From positions 20,042-84,041 of the forward strand of contig JAJZAN010000005.1 of NCBI GenBank assembly GCA_021799435.1: a stretch of DNA of 64,000 nt, read 5' to 3'. The notes below the pieces were generated by a model. The model was not told where the DNA came from and ran no database searches. It saw only the letters and a program-made list of their open reading frames with translations. The position numbers and the translations under genes are program-made. Each line of letters begins with the position of its first letter. Position 1 is the stretch's first letter. Positions 1 to 7,985 of this stretch are shown one piece after another. This DNA comes from Bacillota bacterium (GTDB lineage: Bacteria; Bacillota; Sulfobacillia; Sulfobacillales; Sulfobacillaceae).

Positions 1-153
1 TTGCTGCCCACCATGGGTTGGGACACTGCGGCCGGACAGGCAATTGTGGAGTCCGTCGGTGGGCATGTTCACACGATGGACGGCGTTCCTCTGACGTACG
101 AGCCGGCAGCACGCAAGAACCCCCACTTTGTGGCCGCTCGTCCGGGATTTTAG
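1..153 (+). CDS. cysQ: 3'(2'),5'-bisphosphate nucleotidase / inositol monophosphatase family protein, C-terminal fragment
   Basis: The window opens inside this gene; frame 1 is open from base 1 to TAG at 151-153 and gives the last 50 residues. The stretch MGWDTAAGQAIVESVGG is the WDxAAG motif in which the aspartate binds metal in the CysQ/IMPase superfamily, and the tail NPHFVAARPGF resembles the usual CysQ end. The family hydrolyses 3'-phosphoadenosine-5'-phosphate to AMP in sulfate assimilation, or inositol phosphates. The catalytic N-terminal half lies outside the window, so substrate class is inferred from the C-terminus only. Confidence 0.72.
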   Translation: MLPTMGWDTAAGQAIVESVGGHVHTMDGVPLTYEPAARKNPHFVAARPGF

Positions 154-769
154 ATCGGATCTCGCCAACGCCGCGGGGGGACCACAGACACACATGGGCA
201 GTCAGTCCCCCCGAGCCCTGCGCGTGCTGCTAAACAGGGTGGTCCCACCCGTGCCGGCGCCGGGAGCGCCATCTTATTCATCAGTTCGATGTTATCGCTC
301 ATATCTGTGCTTTGATTCAAAGGCGGGCGATATGCTCCCATTGGTCCGACCACGTCTGCATTAGGATTCACCCGACCGCTCAACCGACAGGTCCGCATGG
401 GAATCCATGCCACCGGCAAGGCGTCATCAGGCGGCGCTTCGATATCTGGCATGGCGCCCGTTCGTTTCTGATTCTCTGCGGTAATGGGACTCATGGCCCT
501 TTCTTGCGGGATAACAAGCTCAATGCCCTCAGACGTCACCGGAGAAGGTGAATTGCACATGTCAGCACGTGATACGGCCAGACGGCTCATTCTTGGTACC
601 GTCCATAGACCGCGTTCGGGGCGGGATGGCGAGTTCCTTCCATAGTCCATGATTACCATCGGGAAGGTCAGCGTGGTCTTTTTTTCCCACAATGGACTTC
701 GCTCCCATAGATTGGGTATACCCTGGCACCCGTGAACGCAAGTTTTTTCGCTTTTGTTGCTTTTTACGC
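154..769. other. gene-poor stretch with no supportable gene
   Basis: About 620 bases follow the cysQ stop without a convincing gene. The longest open frames here (for example a 180-codon minus-strand frame) have no ribosome binding site, no recognisable domain and low-complexity basic composition. A short palindrome GGGTGG-TC-CCACCC lies near 237-250. The region may be decayed coding sequence or a long intergenic spacer; I cannot assign it. Confidence 0.5.
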
Positions 770-798
770 ATGACAGACGTGTGAATGTTTGCCATAAT
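770..798 (+). promoter_or_regulatory. sigma-A-type promoter for the LuxR-like gene
   Basis: ATGACA (770-775) and CATAAT (793-798) are separated by exactly 17 bases, each matching the -35 TTGACA and -10 TATAAT consensus at five of six positions. Transcription would start near 805, leaving a leader of about 90 bases before the GTG start at 897. Confidence 0.6.
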
Positions 799-896
799 TT
801 AACACACAGAGTCGACGTTGCTCAGAGCACTCCGATCGAGAGGTCGGGTCGCAAAGCCAAAGGGTCTGACGTCCCACCAGAGGGGGCAAGACAGCC

Positions 897-1625
897 GTGC
901 TGCCAACGTTCTTTAAGGAATTGCCGAGGGCGAGGTACCCTCGACCGCCGGGTGGCGAGATTTACTTCCGATTTCGGGGGGGCCTCATCCTGCGGGGAGT
1001 CACCGCCGTGTTCCTGTTATGGTACAGTCTCGTGTTTCCAACGCGTGTGTGGGAGCACGCATGGGTAGTTGCGGCCTTGCTGGGGATTTATGATGGCTTG
1101 GCAGTGCTCGCTCAGAGTGTCTTGGACAAACCTTTGGAGTCGTTATTACATGGCACACTCTATATGGATGGCCTGATGGGATGGGCCGTAGCCTGGGCGT
1201 TTGACCAATCTCCGAATACCATGATTCCGGCACTTCTTTCGTTGCTTACCATTGAGCTCCTCGCTTATTATCCCCGAAGGACCGGCGCCTTGGCCGCCTT
1301 GGCGTACATCCTCATAACCAACGCGTTGATGGGGGTTGTGCCGGGACTGCACCACCAGGCACTGTGGAGATGGTCAGGCGTGATGTCGTGGACCGGCGCT
1401 GACATGCTCATTTGGGGTGCCCTACTGACGTTTGTTCAAGTGCCTTTGCGGGGCCCGTCACTGCAATCCTTGACGCCGCGCGAACGGGAGGTGTACCGCC
1501 TCTCGGAGTCCGGGCTGACCACTGTGGAGATTGCCGAACGGCTCCATATCGAGGCCAGCACCGTCAAGTCCCACCTCGTTCACATCCACCGCAAGCTGAC
1601 CCACGGATCACCCTCTCCTCACTGA
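897..1625 (+). CDS. membrane-anchored LuxR-type HTH transcriptional regulator
   Basis: The GTG start at 897 follows a purine-rich AGAGGGGG element. Residues about 20-180 form several hydrophobic segments typical of membrane helices; the C-terminus carries a LuxR/GerE helix-turn-helix, seen in LTPREREVYRLSESGLTTVE and in IAERLHIEASTVKSHL. There is no receiver domain, so signals are probably sensed in the membrane. The HTH domain ends abruptly at HRKLTHGSPSPH, whereas family members usually carry one more helix; a frame shifted by one would read LRGDALLDC there, so a frameshift near the end is possible. It stands alone with its own promoter. Target genes are unknown. Confidence 0.75.
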   Translation: MLPTFFKELPRARYPRPPGGEIYFRFRGGLILRGVTAVFLLWYSLVFPTRVWEHAWVVAALLGIYDGLAVLAQSVLDKPLESLLHGTLYMDGLMGWAVAWAFDQSPNTMIPALLSLLTIELLAYYPRRTGALAALAYILITNALMGVVPGLHHQALWRWSGVMSWTGADMLIWGALLTFVQVPLRGPSLQSLTPREREVYRLSESGLTTVEIAERLHIEASTVKSHLVHIHRKLTHGSPSPH

Positions 1626-1632
1626 GAGGAGA
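1614..1632 (+). other. hairpin spanning the LuxR-like stop codon
   Basis: TCTCCTC and GAGGAGA pair perfectly around the loop ACTGA, which contains the stop codon of the upstream gene. No run of T follows, so it is not a classical intrinsic terminator; it may still stabilise the transcript end. Confidence 0.35.
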
Positions 1633-1759
1633 CGCGCTCTTGGACTGTCCTACGCCTCTCCGCTGAGCTACCCCGAAAGATCCACCGCTTTCCACCACAA
1701 GATCCACCTTCTCAGTTGCGACCCAGCGGGTGTTCAATGGCGGCTAAGGAGGGATAGAG

Positions 1760-2002
1760 ATGTTGACGTTAACAGATTTCATGACAGTGGCAGGAGCAAC
1801 TGCCATAACGGCGGCAGTGCTCTCCTTGCTGCAGGACATTTGGAAAAAGGCACCGGAGCCCTGGTGCACATGGATATTGGCCGAGGTCGTGGTCTTCTTG
1901 GGAGGGCTCATGCAAGGCGGTGTCACGGTGCGCGCCGCCCTCGTATGGTTTGTCAGCGGGATAGTGGCTGCCGCAGCAGTCCGACAATCGTGCAACAAAT
2001 AG
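1760..2002 (+). CDS. small two-helix membrane protein of unknown function
   Basis: An 80-residue protein preceded by a strong ribosome binding site (AAGGAGGGATAGAG before ATG), which supports it as real. Two or three hydrophobic stretches (around residues 8-24, 38-52 and 57-73) predict a small integral membrane protein. The size and topology resemble phage holins but no motif decides this and no phage genes are nearby. It faces the minus-strand operon at 2083 across a terminator. I do not recognise a family. Confidence 0.6.
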   Translation: MLTLTDFMTVAGATAITAAVLSLLQDIWKKAPEPWCTWILAEVVVFLGGLMQGGVTVRAALVWFVSGIVAAAAVRQSCNK

Positions 2003-2054
2003 GGTTTATGACATCATCGTGACGGAGGCGGTGGCAGTGCCTGGGGAAGGGAAA

Positions 2055-2076
2055 AGGCCCGGGAACCCCCGGGCCT
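2055..2076 (-). terminator. intrinsic terminator between convergent genes
   Basis: AGGCCCGGG and CCCGGGCCT form a perfect 9-bp stem with loop AACC. On the minus strand the stem is followed by TTTTCCCTT, so it mainly serves the marR-MFS operon ending at 2083; on the plus strand the T run is weak. Confidence 0.75.
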
Positions 2077-2082
2077 GAGTTG

Positions 2083-2316
2083 TTAGATGTCTTCCATGCG
2101 GGCCTTGGAAGCCAACTCCTTCAGATGAAGGCCCCAGAAACCCACGAGTCCGGCCAACGCTGCCAGCGCCACCAGGCACCCGAGCACTTCAGCACCGAGC
2201 ACAGGTCCTGTCCAGGGATTGCCGGTGCGGGGGGCAAAGCCGACGATAAAGGGGGAGGTCATGACCCAGATCCCGGCCAAGAACGCCACAACACTCATCC
2301 AAGTCCCGAATTTCAT
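2083..2316 (-). CDS. SPW-repeat-like small membrane protein
   Basis: A 77-residue protein with two membrane helices; GIWVMTSPFIVGF in the first resembles the W-x-x-x-SP-F motif of SPW-repeat proteins. Its ATG overlaps the stop of the upstream gene (ATGA), so it is translationally coupled as the last gene of the marR-MFS operon. Role unknown; a helper of the transporter or of membrane stress response is only a guess from position. Confidence 0.6.
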   Translation of the reverse strand: MKFGTWMSVVAFLAGIWVMTSPFIVGFAPRTGNPWTGPVLGAEVLGCLVALAALAGLVGFWGLHLKELASKARMEDI

Positions 2317-2702
2317 ACTTGTCGTCCTCCTCCACCAGCGTGTTCTTTGGCCGCCAATTGCTCGCTCAAATCACGCAGTACCGTCTCCGCCAGAGGGCGG
2401 AGCAGGCGGTCTAGATCCTCCTCGGGAGCGGAGGGGGCCGCGCTCTGGGCAGGTTCAGGGGTATGCGGCGTACGACCGGCGATAATTCCCATGTCTACCA
2501 TCGCGGTCTTAACTCCGCCATACCAGCCGGCGCCTGTCAGCAATCCGATGGCGGCTAATCCGACGCCGCTCCAAAACTCAGTCGTGGTGGCATGAGTCCA
2601 TCCGTGCACGTTGGTGTGCACCAAAAACGGCCAAACAATCAGGCACGCGCCCAACAGAACAACCAAGGCCGAGCTGGCGAGTGCCCACAAGTACTTGGTC
2701 AC
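2313..2702 (-). CDS. small membrane protein of unknown function, coupled to the MFS gene
   Basis: The ORF track extends this frame to 2918, but that part overlaps the MFS gene and has shadow composition. The GTG at 2702 overlaps the MFS stop (GTGA) and gives a 129-residue protein starting VTKYLWALASSALVV, with two membrane helices and a soluble, charged, probably helical C-terminal tail (EEDLDRLLRPLAETVLRDL). I recognise no family. It lies between the MFS exporter and the SPW protein and is coupled to both. Confidence 0.6.
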   Translation of the reverse strand: MTKYLWALASSALVVLLGACLIVWPFLVHTNVHGWTHATTTEFWSGVGLAAIGLLTGAGWYGGVKTAMVDMGIIAGRTPHTPEPAQSAAPSAPEEDLDRLLRPLAETVLRDLSEQLAAKEHAGGGGRQV

Positions 2703-4717
2703 CGTGATAAATCCCCTTTCCGAATGTCTTGGTCGAGAGTGGCTTGCACCTCGATAGGCCGCTCCGACGTTTCTGCGATGCGCCGGAGTTCCTCTACACT
2801 GACCGGCGACTCTGGCTCGCGGTGTCCGAGAGCCAACGACAAGAGACTGAGAGATCGCCGCAGTTGACTTTCGCGCTCGCGCGGCGCTCCAACCTCTGCA
2901 CCATCCTTGGCCATCCACACTGCAGAGAGAGCCAACAGGACCGAACCCAGCGGCAGATGTGCGGGGCCAGCGGGATGCACTGCCTCGCGGGCGGCTACCT
3001 CTCTGTCATCATACACGAACCGTCCCCCTCGGAAGACGGAGAGAACGGCCGACAAGAGGGTCATGCCGGCGGCGAACAGGAACACCAGCCGCAGCGCGTC
3101 CATAAACGGGTGAGAAATGAGCTGTGGGAAGAAGCGCGGGCTGGTCAGCGTCGCAACCTGCGGAGCGGGCATGTGACTCAACAGCGCTTTCCCGGCGGCG
3201 GACTGGTTGAAGACAATCTTCAATGGGTTGTATCCCAAGAGAGCGGCAAATAACACCGACAGAGGCGGAAGGTGCGCCACATAATGAATGAACACACCGG
3301 GGATGCCGAAGCGCCCCAACCCCTTGGTGATGGTGTGGGGAAGTCCGGTCGACAGGGAACTGATGACCATGGTGAAGAAAATGCCCATGCTCAACATTAT
3401 GCCGGCGTTCATGAACGTGGCGCGCATCCCGGAGGCGGCGCCGCGGAACCGAGCAGGTACCGAGGACATGATCGCGGAGGTGTTAGGGGAGGCAAACAGT
3501 CCCATGCCAGCACCCACTACAAAGATGTAAGCCGCGAACGTCCAGTAATGGAAGTCCGCTGGCAAGGTGTTCAGCAGGAAAAAACCGATCGCGCTCACCA
3601 ACATGCCCAACGTTGCAAACCAGCGTGCGCCATAGCGGTCAGACAGACGACCGCTGATAGGGCCACACAACAGGAACCCTGCCATCTGGGGGATGGTGTC
3701 AATACCGGCTTGCAAGGGGGTGTTGGCGAAGGAGACACCATGCATCGGAAGCCACACGCCTTGCAGCCAAATAATCAGCATGAAGGACAGGCCGCCTCGG
3801 GCAATTGACCCCATCAGGCTGGTGAAGTTGCCGATGGAGAAGGCGCGAATTTTGAAGAGAGCCATGTGGAACATGGGGTCCTCGACGTATCGTTCGATGA
3901 CGACGAAGGCAATGAGCAGCACGACACCCGCGACCAGGCTGATGTCGACAAATGGGCTGTGCCATCCCATCGGGTGGTTCTTGTACGGGTTGATGCTGTA
4001 TGTCAGTCCCAGCATGACACCCATCAGCCCCAATGCGAAGCTCAAGTTTCCCCACCAGTCAATACTCTTGGCCTCGCGGGTGGTGGCTGTTTCGCGAAGT
4101 GCGATATAAGCCCAGACTGTGCCAAAGAGTCCGACCGGCACATTGACCAAGAAAATGGCCCGCCACCAGACGACGGACAAAAGACCGCCCACTACCAAGC
4201 CGATGACACTGCCGCCGATGGCGGCGATCTGGTTTAAGCCTAACGCAAACCCGCGCTCCTCGACCGGGAACGCGTCAGTTAGAATCGCAGCACTGTTGGC
4301 GAACAGAAATGCACCGCCTATGCCTTGAATGAACCGAAAAATGATGAGCTCCCACTCCCCGGCGGTACCGATACTGGGTGTCAAAAACAAGAGCAGAGAG
4401 CCAACGGTGAAGACCAGAAATCCCAGGTTATATAATTTCACACGGCCATAGGTGTCCGAAATGCGGCCGAACGACACCAGAAGAATGGTGGTGGCCACGT
4501 TGAATCCCATCAGAATCCACAACAGCAGGCTTGTCTGGCTCGTGTTGTGCAAAGGATTGACTTTGATGCCGTGGAAGATGGCGGGTAGGGAAATGATTAA
4601 AATGGTCTGGTTGATGGTGGCCATCAGCACACCCAGGGTGGTGTTGGTGAGGGCTATCCACTTATAGTTTCCACCCACCGCGCGCCGCGGCGCGGACGTC
4701 GCTGTCGCCATTCCCAA
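2699..4717 (-). CDS. MFS drug-efflux transporter, DHA2/EmrB type
   Basis: 672 residues starting MGMATATSAPRRAVGG. About 14 hydrophobic segments and the N-terminal pattern LGVLMATINQTILIISLPAI are typical of the 14-helix DHA2 family (EmrB/QacA); motif A appears as GRISDTYGRVKLY. A long soluble C-terminal tail after about residue 590 is unusual. It lies directly downstream of a marR gene, so it is most likely a proton-driven exporter of organic compounds repressed by MarR and induced by its ligand. Substrate cannot be read from sequence. Confidence 0.88.
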   Translation of the reverse strand: MGMATATSAPRRAVGGNYKWIALTNTTLGVLMATINQTILIISLPAIFHGIKVNPLHNTSQTSLLLWILMGFNVATTILLVSFGRISDTYGRVKLYNLGFLVFTVGSLLLFLTPSIGTAGEWELIIFRFIQGIGGAFLFANSAAILTDAFPVEERGFALGLNQIAAIGGSVIGLVVGGLLSVVWWRAIFLVNVPVGLFGTVWAYIALRETATTREAKSIDWWGNLSFALGLMGVMLGLTYSINPYKNHPMGWHSPFVDISLVAGVVLLIAFVVIERYVEDPMFHMALFKIRAFSIGNFTSLMGSIARGGLSFMLIIWLQGVWLPMHGVSFANTPLQAGIDTIPQMAGFLLCGPISGRLSDRYGARWFATLGMLVSAIGFFLLNTLPADFHYWTFAAYIFVVGAGMGLFASPNTSAIMSSVPARFRGAASGMRATFMNAGIMLSMGIFFTMVISSLSTGLPHTITKGLGRFGIPGVFIHYVAHLPPLSVLFAALLGYNPLKIVFNQSAAGKALLSHMPAPQVATLTSPRFFPQLISHPFMDALRLVFLFAAGMTLLSAVLSVFRGGRFVYDDREVAAREAVHPAGPAHLPLGSVLLALSAVWMAKDGAEVGAPRERESQLRRSLSLLSLALGHREPESPVSVEELRRIAETSERPIEVQATLDQDIRKGDLSR

Positions 4718-4726
4718 GAATCCCTC

Positions 4727-5224
4727 CTATCTAATCTCGTCTGATAACGTGTCTGATCCCGCTCCTACCGTGCTGCCTTCCGCGTCGCGCACCGCCTCCG
4801 TAAAGTCGCTAAGAACTGTGGTCAGCCGGGCCACATGATCCGGCCCCATTTGTCGGATGGCACCGAACAGGGGAGTGGTGAACCAACTTGTCAGACTCCC
4901 GACCGCCGTACGGCCGGTGTCGGTCAACCGCACCCACACTCGTCGGCGGTCGTGCAGATCCAGCGTCCGTTCCACCAGACTGCGAGCCTCCAACCGCTCC
5001 AAGACACGCGTCAAGGAGGTGGAGGACATCGAGAGCTTTTTGGCCAAGTCGCCGGCCTGTTCAGGCTGTTGGCTTAAAATGCGCAAGCATTGCACTTGGG
5101 CCAGGGTTAGCTCGTGAGAACGCCAGAGGTCAAAAATCAGCGGCTCTGCTAAACGGATGAAGTTGACGACCGCCTTGAGGGCTTCCCGTTCCTGATCCGT
5201 GGGTTGAATGCCGTTCGTGTCCAC
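4727..5224 (-). CDS. MarR-family transcriptional regulator
   Basis: 165 residues with a winged helix-turn-helix (LTLAQVQCLRILSQQP, then LAKKLSMSSTSLTRVLERLEARSLVERTLDLHDRRRVWVRLT). The DxRRxxVxLT wing is diagnostic of MarR proteins, which bind palindromic operators as dimers and release on binding phenolic or lipophilic ligands. A good ribosome binding site (AGGAGGAA) precedes the ATG at 5224. It is first in the operon with the DHA2 exporter, 9 bases upstream of it, so it probably autorepresses the whole unit. Confidence 0.9.
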   Translation of the reverse strand: MDTNGIQPTDQEREALKAVVNFIRLAEPLIFDLWRSHELTLAQVQCLRILSQQPEQAGDLAKKLSMSSTSLTRVLERLEARSLVERTLDLHDRRRVWVRLTDTGRTAVGSLTSWFTTPLFGAIRQMGPDHVARLTTVLSDFTEAVRDAEGSTVGAGSDTLSDEIR

Positions 5225-5438
5225 GCAGTTCCTCCTGCCTTGGTATTTGTCGGGTCAGCAATCATTATCACACCAACAATAATATCACAATGGACAACTA
5301 TTGAATACAATTCTGTGCAATCGCGAGTAGTATGCCCCGGGACGTTGTCATGCTCCCCGGATTTTACAGCGTCGCCATATTTTCGAAGTTCCGAGAATAG
5401 AGTGTAAGGACAAACTCGTATCGGAAAGGGCGAGGCTC
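5225..5438. promoter_or_regulatory. divergent control region with candidate MarR operator
   Basis: This AT-rich intergenic region separates the minus-strand marR operon from the plus-strand gene at 5439. An imperfect 22-bp palindrome, ATTGAATACAATTCTGTGCAAT at 5300-5321 (16 of 22 positions symmetric), has the size and base composition expected for a MarR operator. TATTAT and GATAAT elements on the minus strand lie just downstream. The exact promoter pair is not clear. Confidence 0.45.
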
Positions 5439-6857
5439 ATGGATCACGATTGGGATTGGGAAAGATCTGCGTTGGATTATGAGTGGCTGGTTCCATGGCG
5501 CTACGCGCGCGGACACGACCTATGGTACCAAGGCGGTTACAGCAACATGGCCCTGAATCTCTTGGACCGCCATCTGGAGGCACGCGCGGATGACAGTGCC
5601 CTCATCGATCGCCGCTCCTCGAACCCGCTTCGGCTGCGGTATCGGGATTTGTATTGGGATAGCGCGCGACTGGCACGATGGTGGGAAAAGCGCGGTCTGG
5701 GATTGGGGCAGCGGGTATTGCTCTATGGCAGCCCCGACACGCACCTGATGACCGCCCTGCTGGCACTAGCCCGTCTTGGAGCCACGGTGGTGAGAAGCCC
5801 AGAGACTACGGACGCCCTGTTAATCGACCGCGTCTTGGCAACCGAAACTCATTGGGCAGTTGTTTCCGTGCACGCGACGCCGCAGGTCCTGCGTCTCCAG
5901 CATCGCTTGGGGGCGGAATTTCAGGTGATTTCGGAGGCCGCGGGGGGATGCGCCAGCGTGACGTCGGCCATGGCCGAGGCGGAGGGGCTCTTGGATGCCA
6001 TCCCCATCGAGGCGAATCACATTGGCGCGGTCTTATGGGGGGACGACCCCGCCCCCTATGCCTACGCCGGCATGGGTGGTCTGGTGGGGTGGCACCAAAG
6101 TCTCAAGCGCTTGCTGGACCTCGGGCCCGGAGACCGTGTGGGCATCGTGAGCCGTCACGGCGGGTTGCTCGACCCAATGTGGCTCACGGCTGCCGTGATG
6201 GCTGAGGGATGCCCGGTGGTATGGCTGGGTGACGATGCCAGGGCTGGAGTTCGGGAGCATGGACTAACCAAGCTCGTGGCAGGTGGGGGATATCGGTCCC
6301 GGCTGGCCGAGCTATCGGCTCGATTGGATCGGATTGTGCTTTTTGGAGAGCAGCGGCAACAGGGCGAGATCTGGGCGTCACGTCGCGCTGATGTCGTGTG
6401 GGCTCGGGCTGACATGACTATGGGGCTTTACGTGCCGTTGGAAAACACTCAGCCGATTGATACCCCGTCCCACGACCGAAGCCGCATGGCTCGTTCCGCG
6501 CCCGAGACCGGCACGGGACCAAAACTCGAGCATCGCGAACAGGAAATTCTAGCCCTAGCCATGGCCTTGGAGGGTGTCGAGGACGCAGTGATCGTCCTTG
6601 ATGACGCCTCTGAGTGGCACCTCTGGCTCGCCACCGCAAAAACCGCCGACGACATTCTCAGCCAGATGGCCGAGCACCTTGCTGAATCTCACCACGTCCA
6701 CACGGTCCGCGCACTTCCCGAGACAATCGAGGGACGGTTGGCCACCTCAGTCCTGCAAGCGGTGCAGCGCCGGGAACCGCACCTTAGTGTGCTAGGTCTT
6801 TCGAAACCGCACCTGGTGGAAGAATTGGTGCGCGCCGCGCACAGTCCTGAACAGTAG
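5439..6857 (+). CDS. acyl-CoA-synthetase (ANL superfamily) homologue lacking catalytic motifs
   Basis: 472 residues. The N-terminus (GGYSNMALNLLDRHLEAR, then a YRDLYWDSARLARWWEKRG segment) matches the start of acetyl/acyl-CoA synthetases, and GVEDAVIVLDD with ALPETIEGRLATSVLQ corresponds to the C-terminal subdomain. The nucleotide-binding TSGTTGxPK loop is absent: the equivalent region reads AVLWGDDPAPYAYAGMGG. The usual LPKTRSGK catalytic lysine is also gone (LPETIEGR). The protein is shorter than the 550-650 residues usual for the family. It is therefore probably an inactive homologue with a binding or regulatory role, or a decaying gene kept open. A thioesterase follows about 70 bases downstream. 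Confidence 0.65.
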   Translation: MDHDWDWERSALDYEWLVPWRYARGHDLWYQGGYSNMALNLLDRHLEARADDSALIDRRSSNPLRLRYRDLYWDSARLARWWEKRGLGLGQRVLLYGSPDTHLMTALLALARLGATVVRSPETTDALLIDRVLATETHWAVVSVHATPQVLRLQHRLGAEFQVISEAAGGCASVTSAMAEAEGLLDAIPIEANHIGAVLWGDDPAPYAYAGMGGLVGWHQSLKRLLDLGPGDRVGIVSRHGGLLDPMWLTAAVMAEGCPVVWLGDDARAGVREHGLTKLVAGGGYRSRLAELSARLDRIVLFGEQRQQGEIWASRRADVVWARADMTMGLYVPLENTQPIDTPSHDRSRMARSAPETGTGPKLEHREQEILALAMALEGVEDAVIVLDDASEWHLWLATAKTADDILSQMAEHLAESHHVHTVRALPETIEGRLATSVLQAVQRREPHLSVLGLSKPHLVEELVRAAHSPEQ

Positions 6858-6924
6858 ATCACAGTTGTGTACCCTGAGTCCTCCTGGTACGGTGGATGGG
6901 ATAAAAGGCTCAGGGGAGGCATCC

Positions 6925-7350
6925 ATGAAGGATCAAAAGCAAGAGCCGTATGTCTACGAGAGCGATTATGAACGGCGCTTTTTCGAGTGGGCGGGCTTGT
7001 CGGTGGTTGAGGCCGGGAACGGCAGGGCGCGAGTCCAGCTCGACGTTCAGCCTCACCATCGCGGCGGCGGCGGAACAGACGCCATCAACGGAGGCATCGG
7101 CGCTTACATGTTTGATGGCGTTTTGGGTACGGCGGTGCGGTCCACATGGGACGACGACGTGGTCGGGCAGGTTACCATGACGCTTAACATTCAATACCTG
7201 CGCCCGCTTGTCGCCGGCGAGACGGTGACGGCCTACGGAGAGGTCACCCGTCGTGGACGCCAATCGGCGTTCGTGCGGGGTGAAATATATGATCGGGAGG
7301 GGCAGGTGGCCATGGCCGCGACCGGACTTTTCCACCTGTTCCGCCGATGA
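6925..7350 (+). CDS. PaaI-type hotdog thioesterase
   Basis: Start placed at ATG 6925, after CAGGGGAGGC, not at the track start 6865; this gives 141 residues. The hotdog signature TDAINGGIGAYMFDGVLGTAV corresponds to the N-x-x-G-x-x-HGG-x-x-A-x-x-D motif of PaaI/YbgC-like acyl-CoA thioesterases, and LNIQYLRPLVAGETVTAYGEV is the conserved second strand. These enzymes hydrolyse acyl-CoA or aryl-CoA esters as tetramers. It follows the degenerate acyl-CoA-synthetase gene and overlaps the PAP2 gene by an ATGA junction. Acyl substrate unknown. Confidence 0.8.
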   Translation: MKDQKQEPYVYESDYERRFFEWAGLSVVEAGNGRARVQLDVQPHHRGGGGTDAINGGIGAYMFDGVLGTAVRSTWDDDVVGQVTMTLNIQYLRPLVAGETVTAYGEVTRRGRQSAFVRGEIYDREGQVAMAATGLFHLFRR

Positions 7351-7985
7351 TGGTGCGGAAGTGGGGACCCTGGGCGGTCGTATTTTTGGTCTTATCCGGT
7401 ATCGCTCTTTCAGGCGCGGCGGTCGGTCTTGATCGGCAGGTGGCAGCGTGGCTTCGGCCTTGGGGCAGTGCCTGGCCGCAGCTTAACCTTATCTGGGTTT
7501 TTGGGGGCATTCCCTTAACTACGGCCGCGGTCCTCTGGGTGTCCTTTCGGCGTGGCTGGGGCTATCTGTTGCTTTTCGGGGCTGGCATGGTCATCGAGGT
7601 GGTGTGCAAGCATTGGATTGGCACTCCCATGCCGACAGCCACGCCCGAGCCATCCTTTTACCGTCACCTGGAAAACTGGTTCAACATTAGCCCCTCAACC
7701 GCCATGAGCTGGGTCGACTGGGTTCTGGGCCGCTCGGCGCTGGCTTCCTCCACGCACCACTTTCTACGCGGCAGCTTTCCCAGTGGCCACACCTTTCGGA
7801 TTACATTCACCTTGGGAGCGATAACGGGTGCGAAGCGGTGGGCGATTCTCGCCGGCGCCGGCCTGGTGACCGCGGTGCTGGTGGTCGCGACTGGCGGTCA
7901 CTGGATTCTGGATGCGGCCGGGGGCTTCGCGCTGGCGTTCACGGGACTGACTTTCCTGCAGCCTAGGAGTCGCCGCGCGCGATAG
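7347..7985 (+). CDS. PAP2-superfamily membrane phosphatase, atypical active site
   Basis: 212 residues with about five or six membrane helices. Motif 2 is intact (GSFPSGHTFR, nucleophile-assisting histidine) and motif 3 keeps GGHWILDAAGG (nucleophile histidine, aspartate). Motif 1 reads CKHWIGTPMP where the family has Kx6RP, and the SR pair before motif 3 is missing, so two phosphate-binding arginines are not where expected. PAP2 enzymes dephosphorylate phosphatidate, undecaprenyl pyrophosphate or related lipids on the outer face of the membrane. The start overlaps the thioesterase stop. The 3' end overlaps the convergent sulfurtransferase gene by 23 bases. Confidence 0.75.
   Translation: MMVRKWGPWAVVFLVLSGIALSGAAVGLDRQVAAWLRPWGSAWPQLNLIWVFGGIPLTTAAVLWVSFRRGWGYLLLFGAGMVIEVVCKHWIGTPMPTATPEPSFYRHLENWFNISPSTAMSWVDWVLGRSALASSTHHFLRGSFPSGHTFRITFTLGAITGAKRWAILAGAGLVTAVLVVATGGHWILDAAGGFALAFTGLTFLQPRSRRAR

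Noticed and set aside
230-260. AGGGTGG core resembling a T-box antiterminator
   Set aside because: The rest of the T-box consensus fails and no aminoacyl-tRNA synthetase or amino-acid gene with a terminator follows.
150-692. 180-codon minus-strand open frame after cysQ
   Set aside because: No ribosome binding site, no domain, and composition like a shadow frame.
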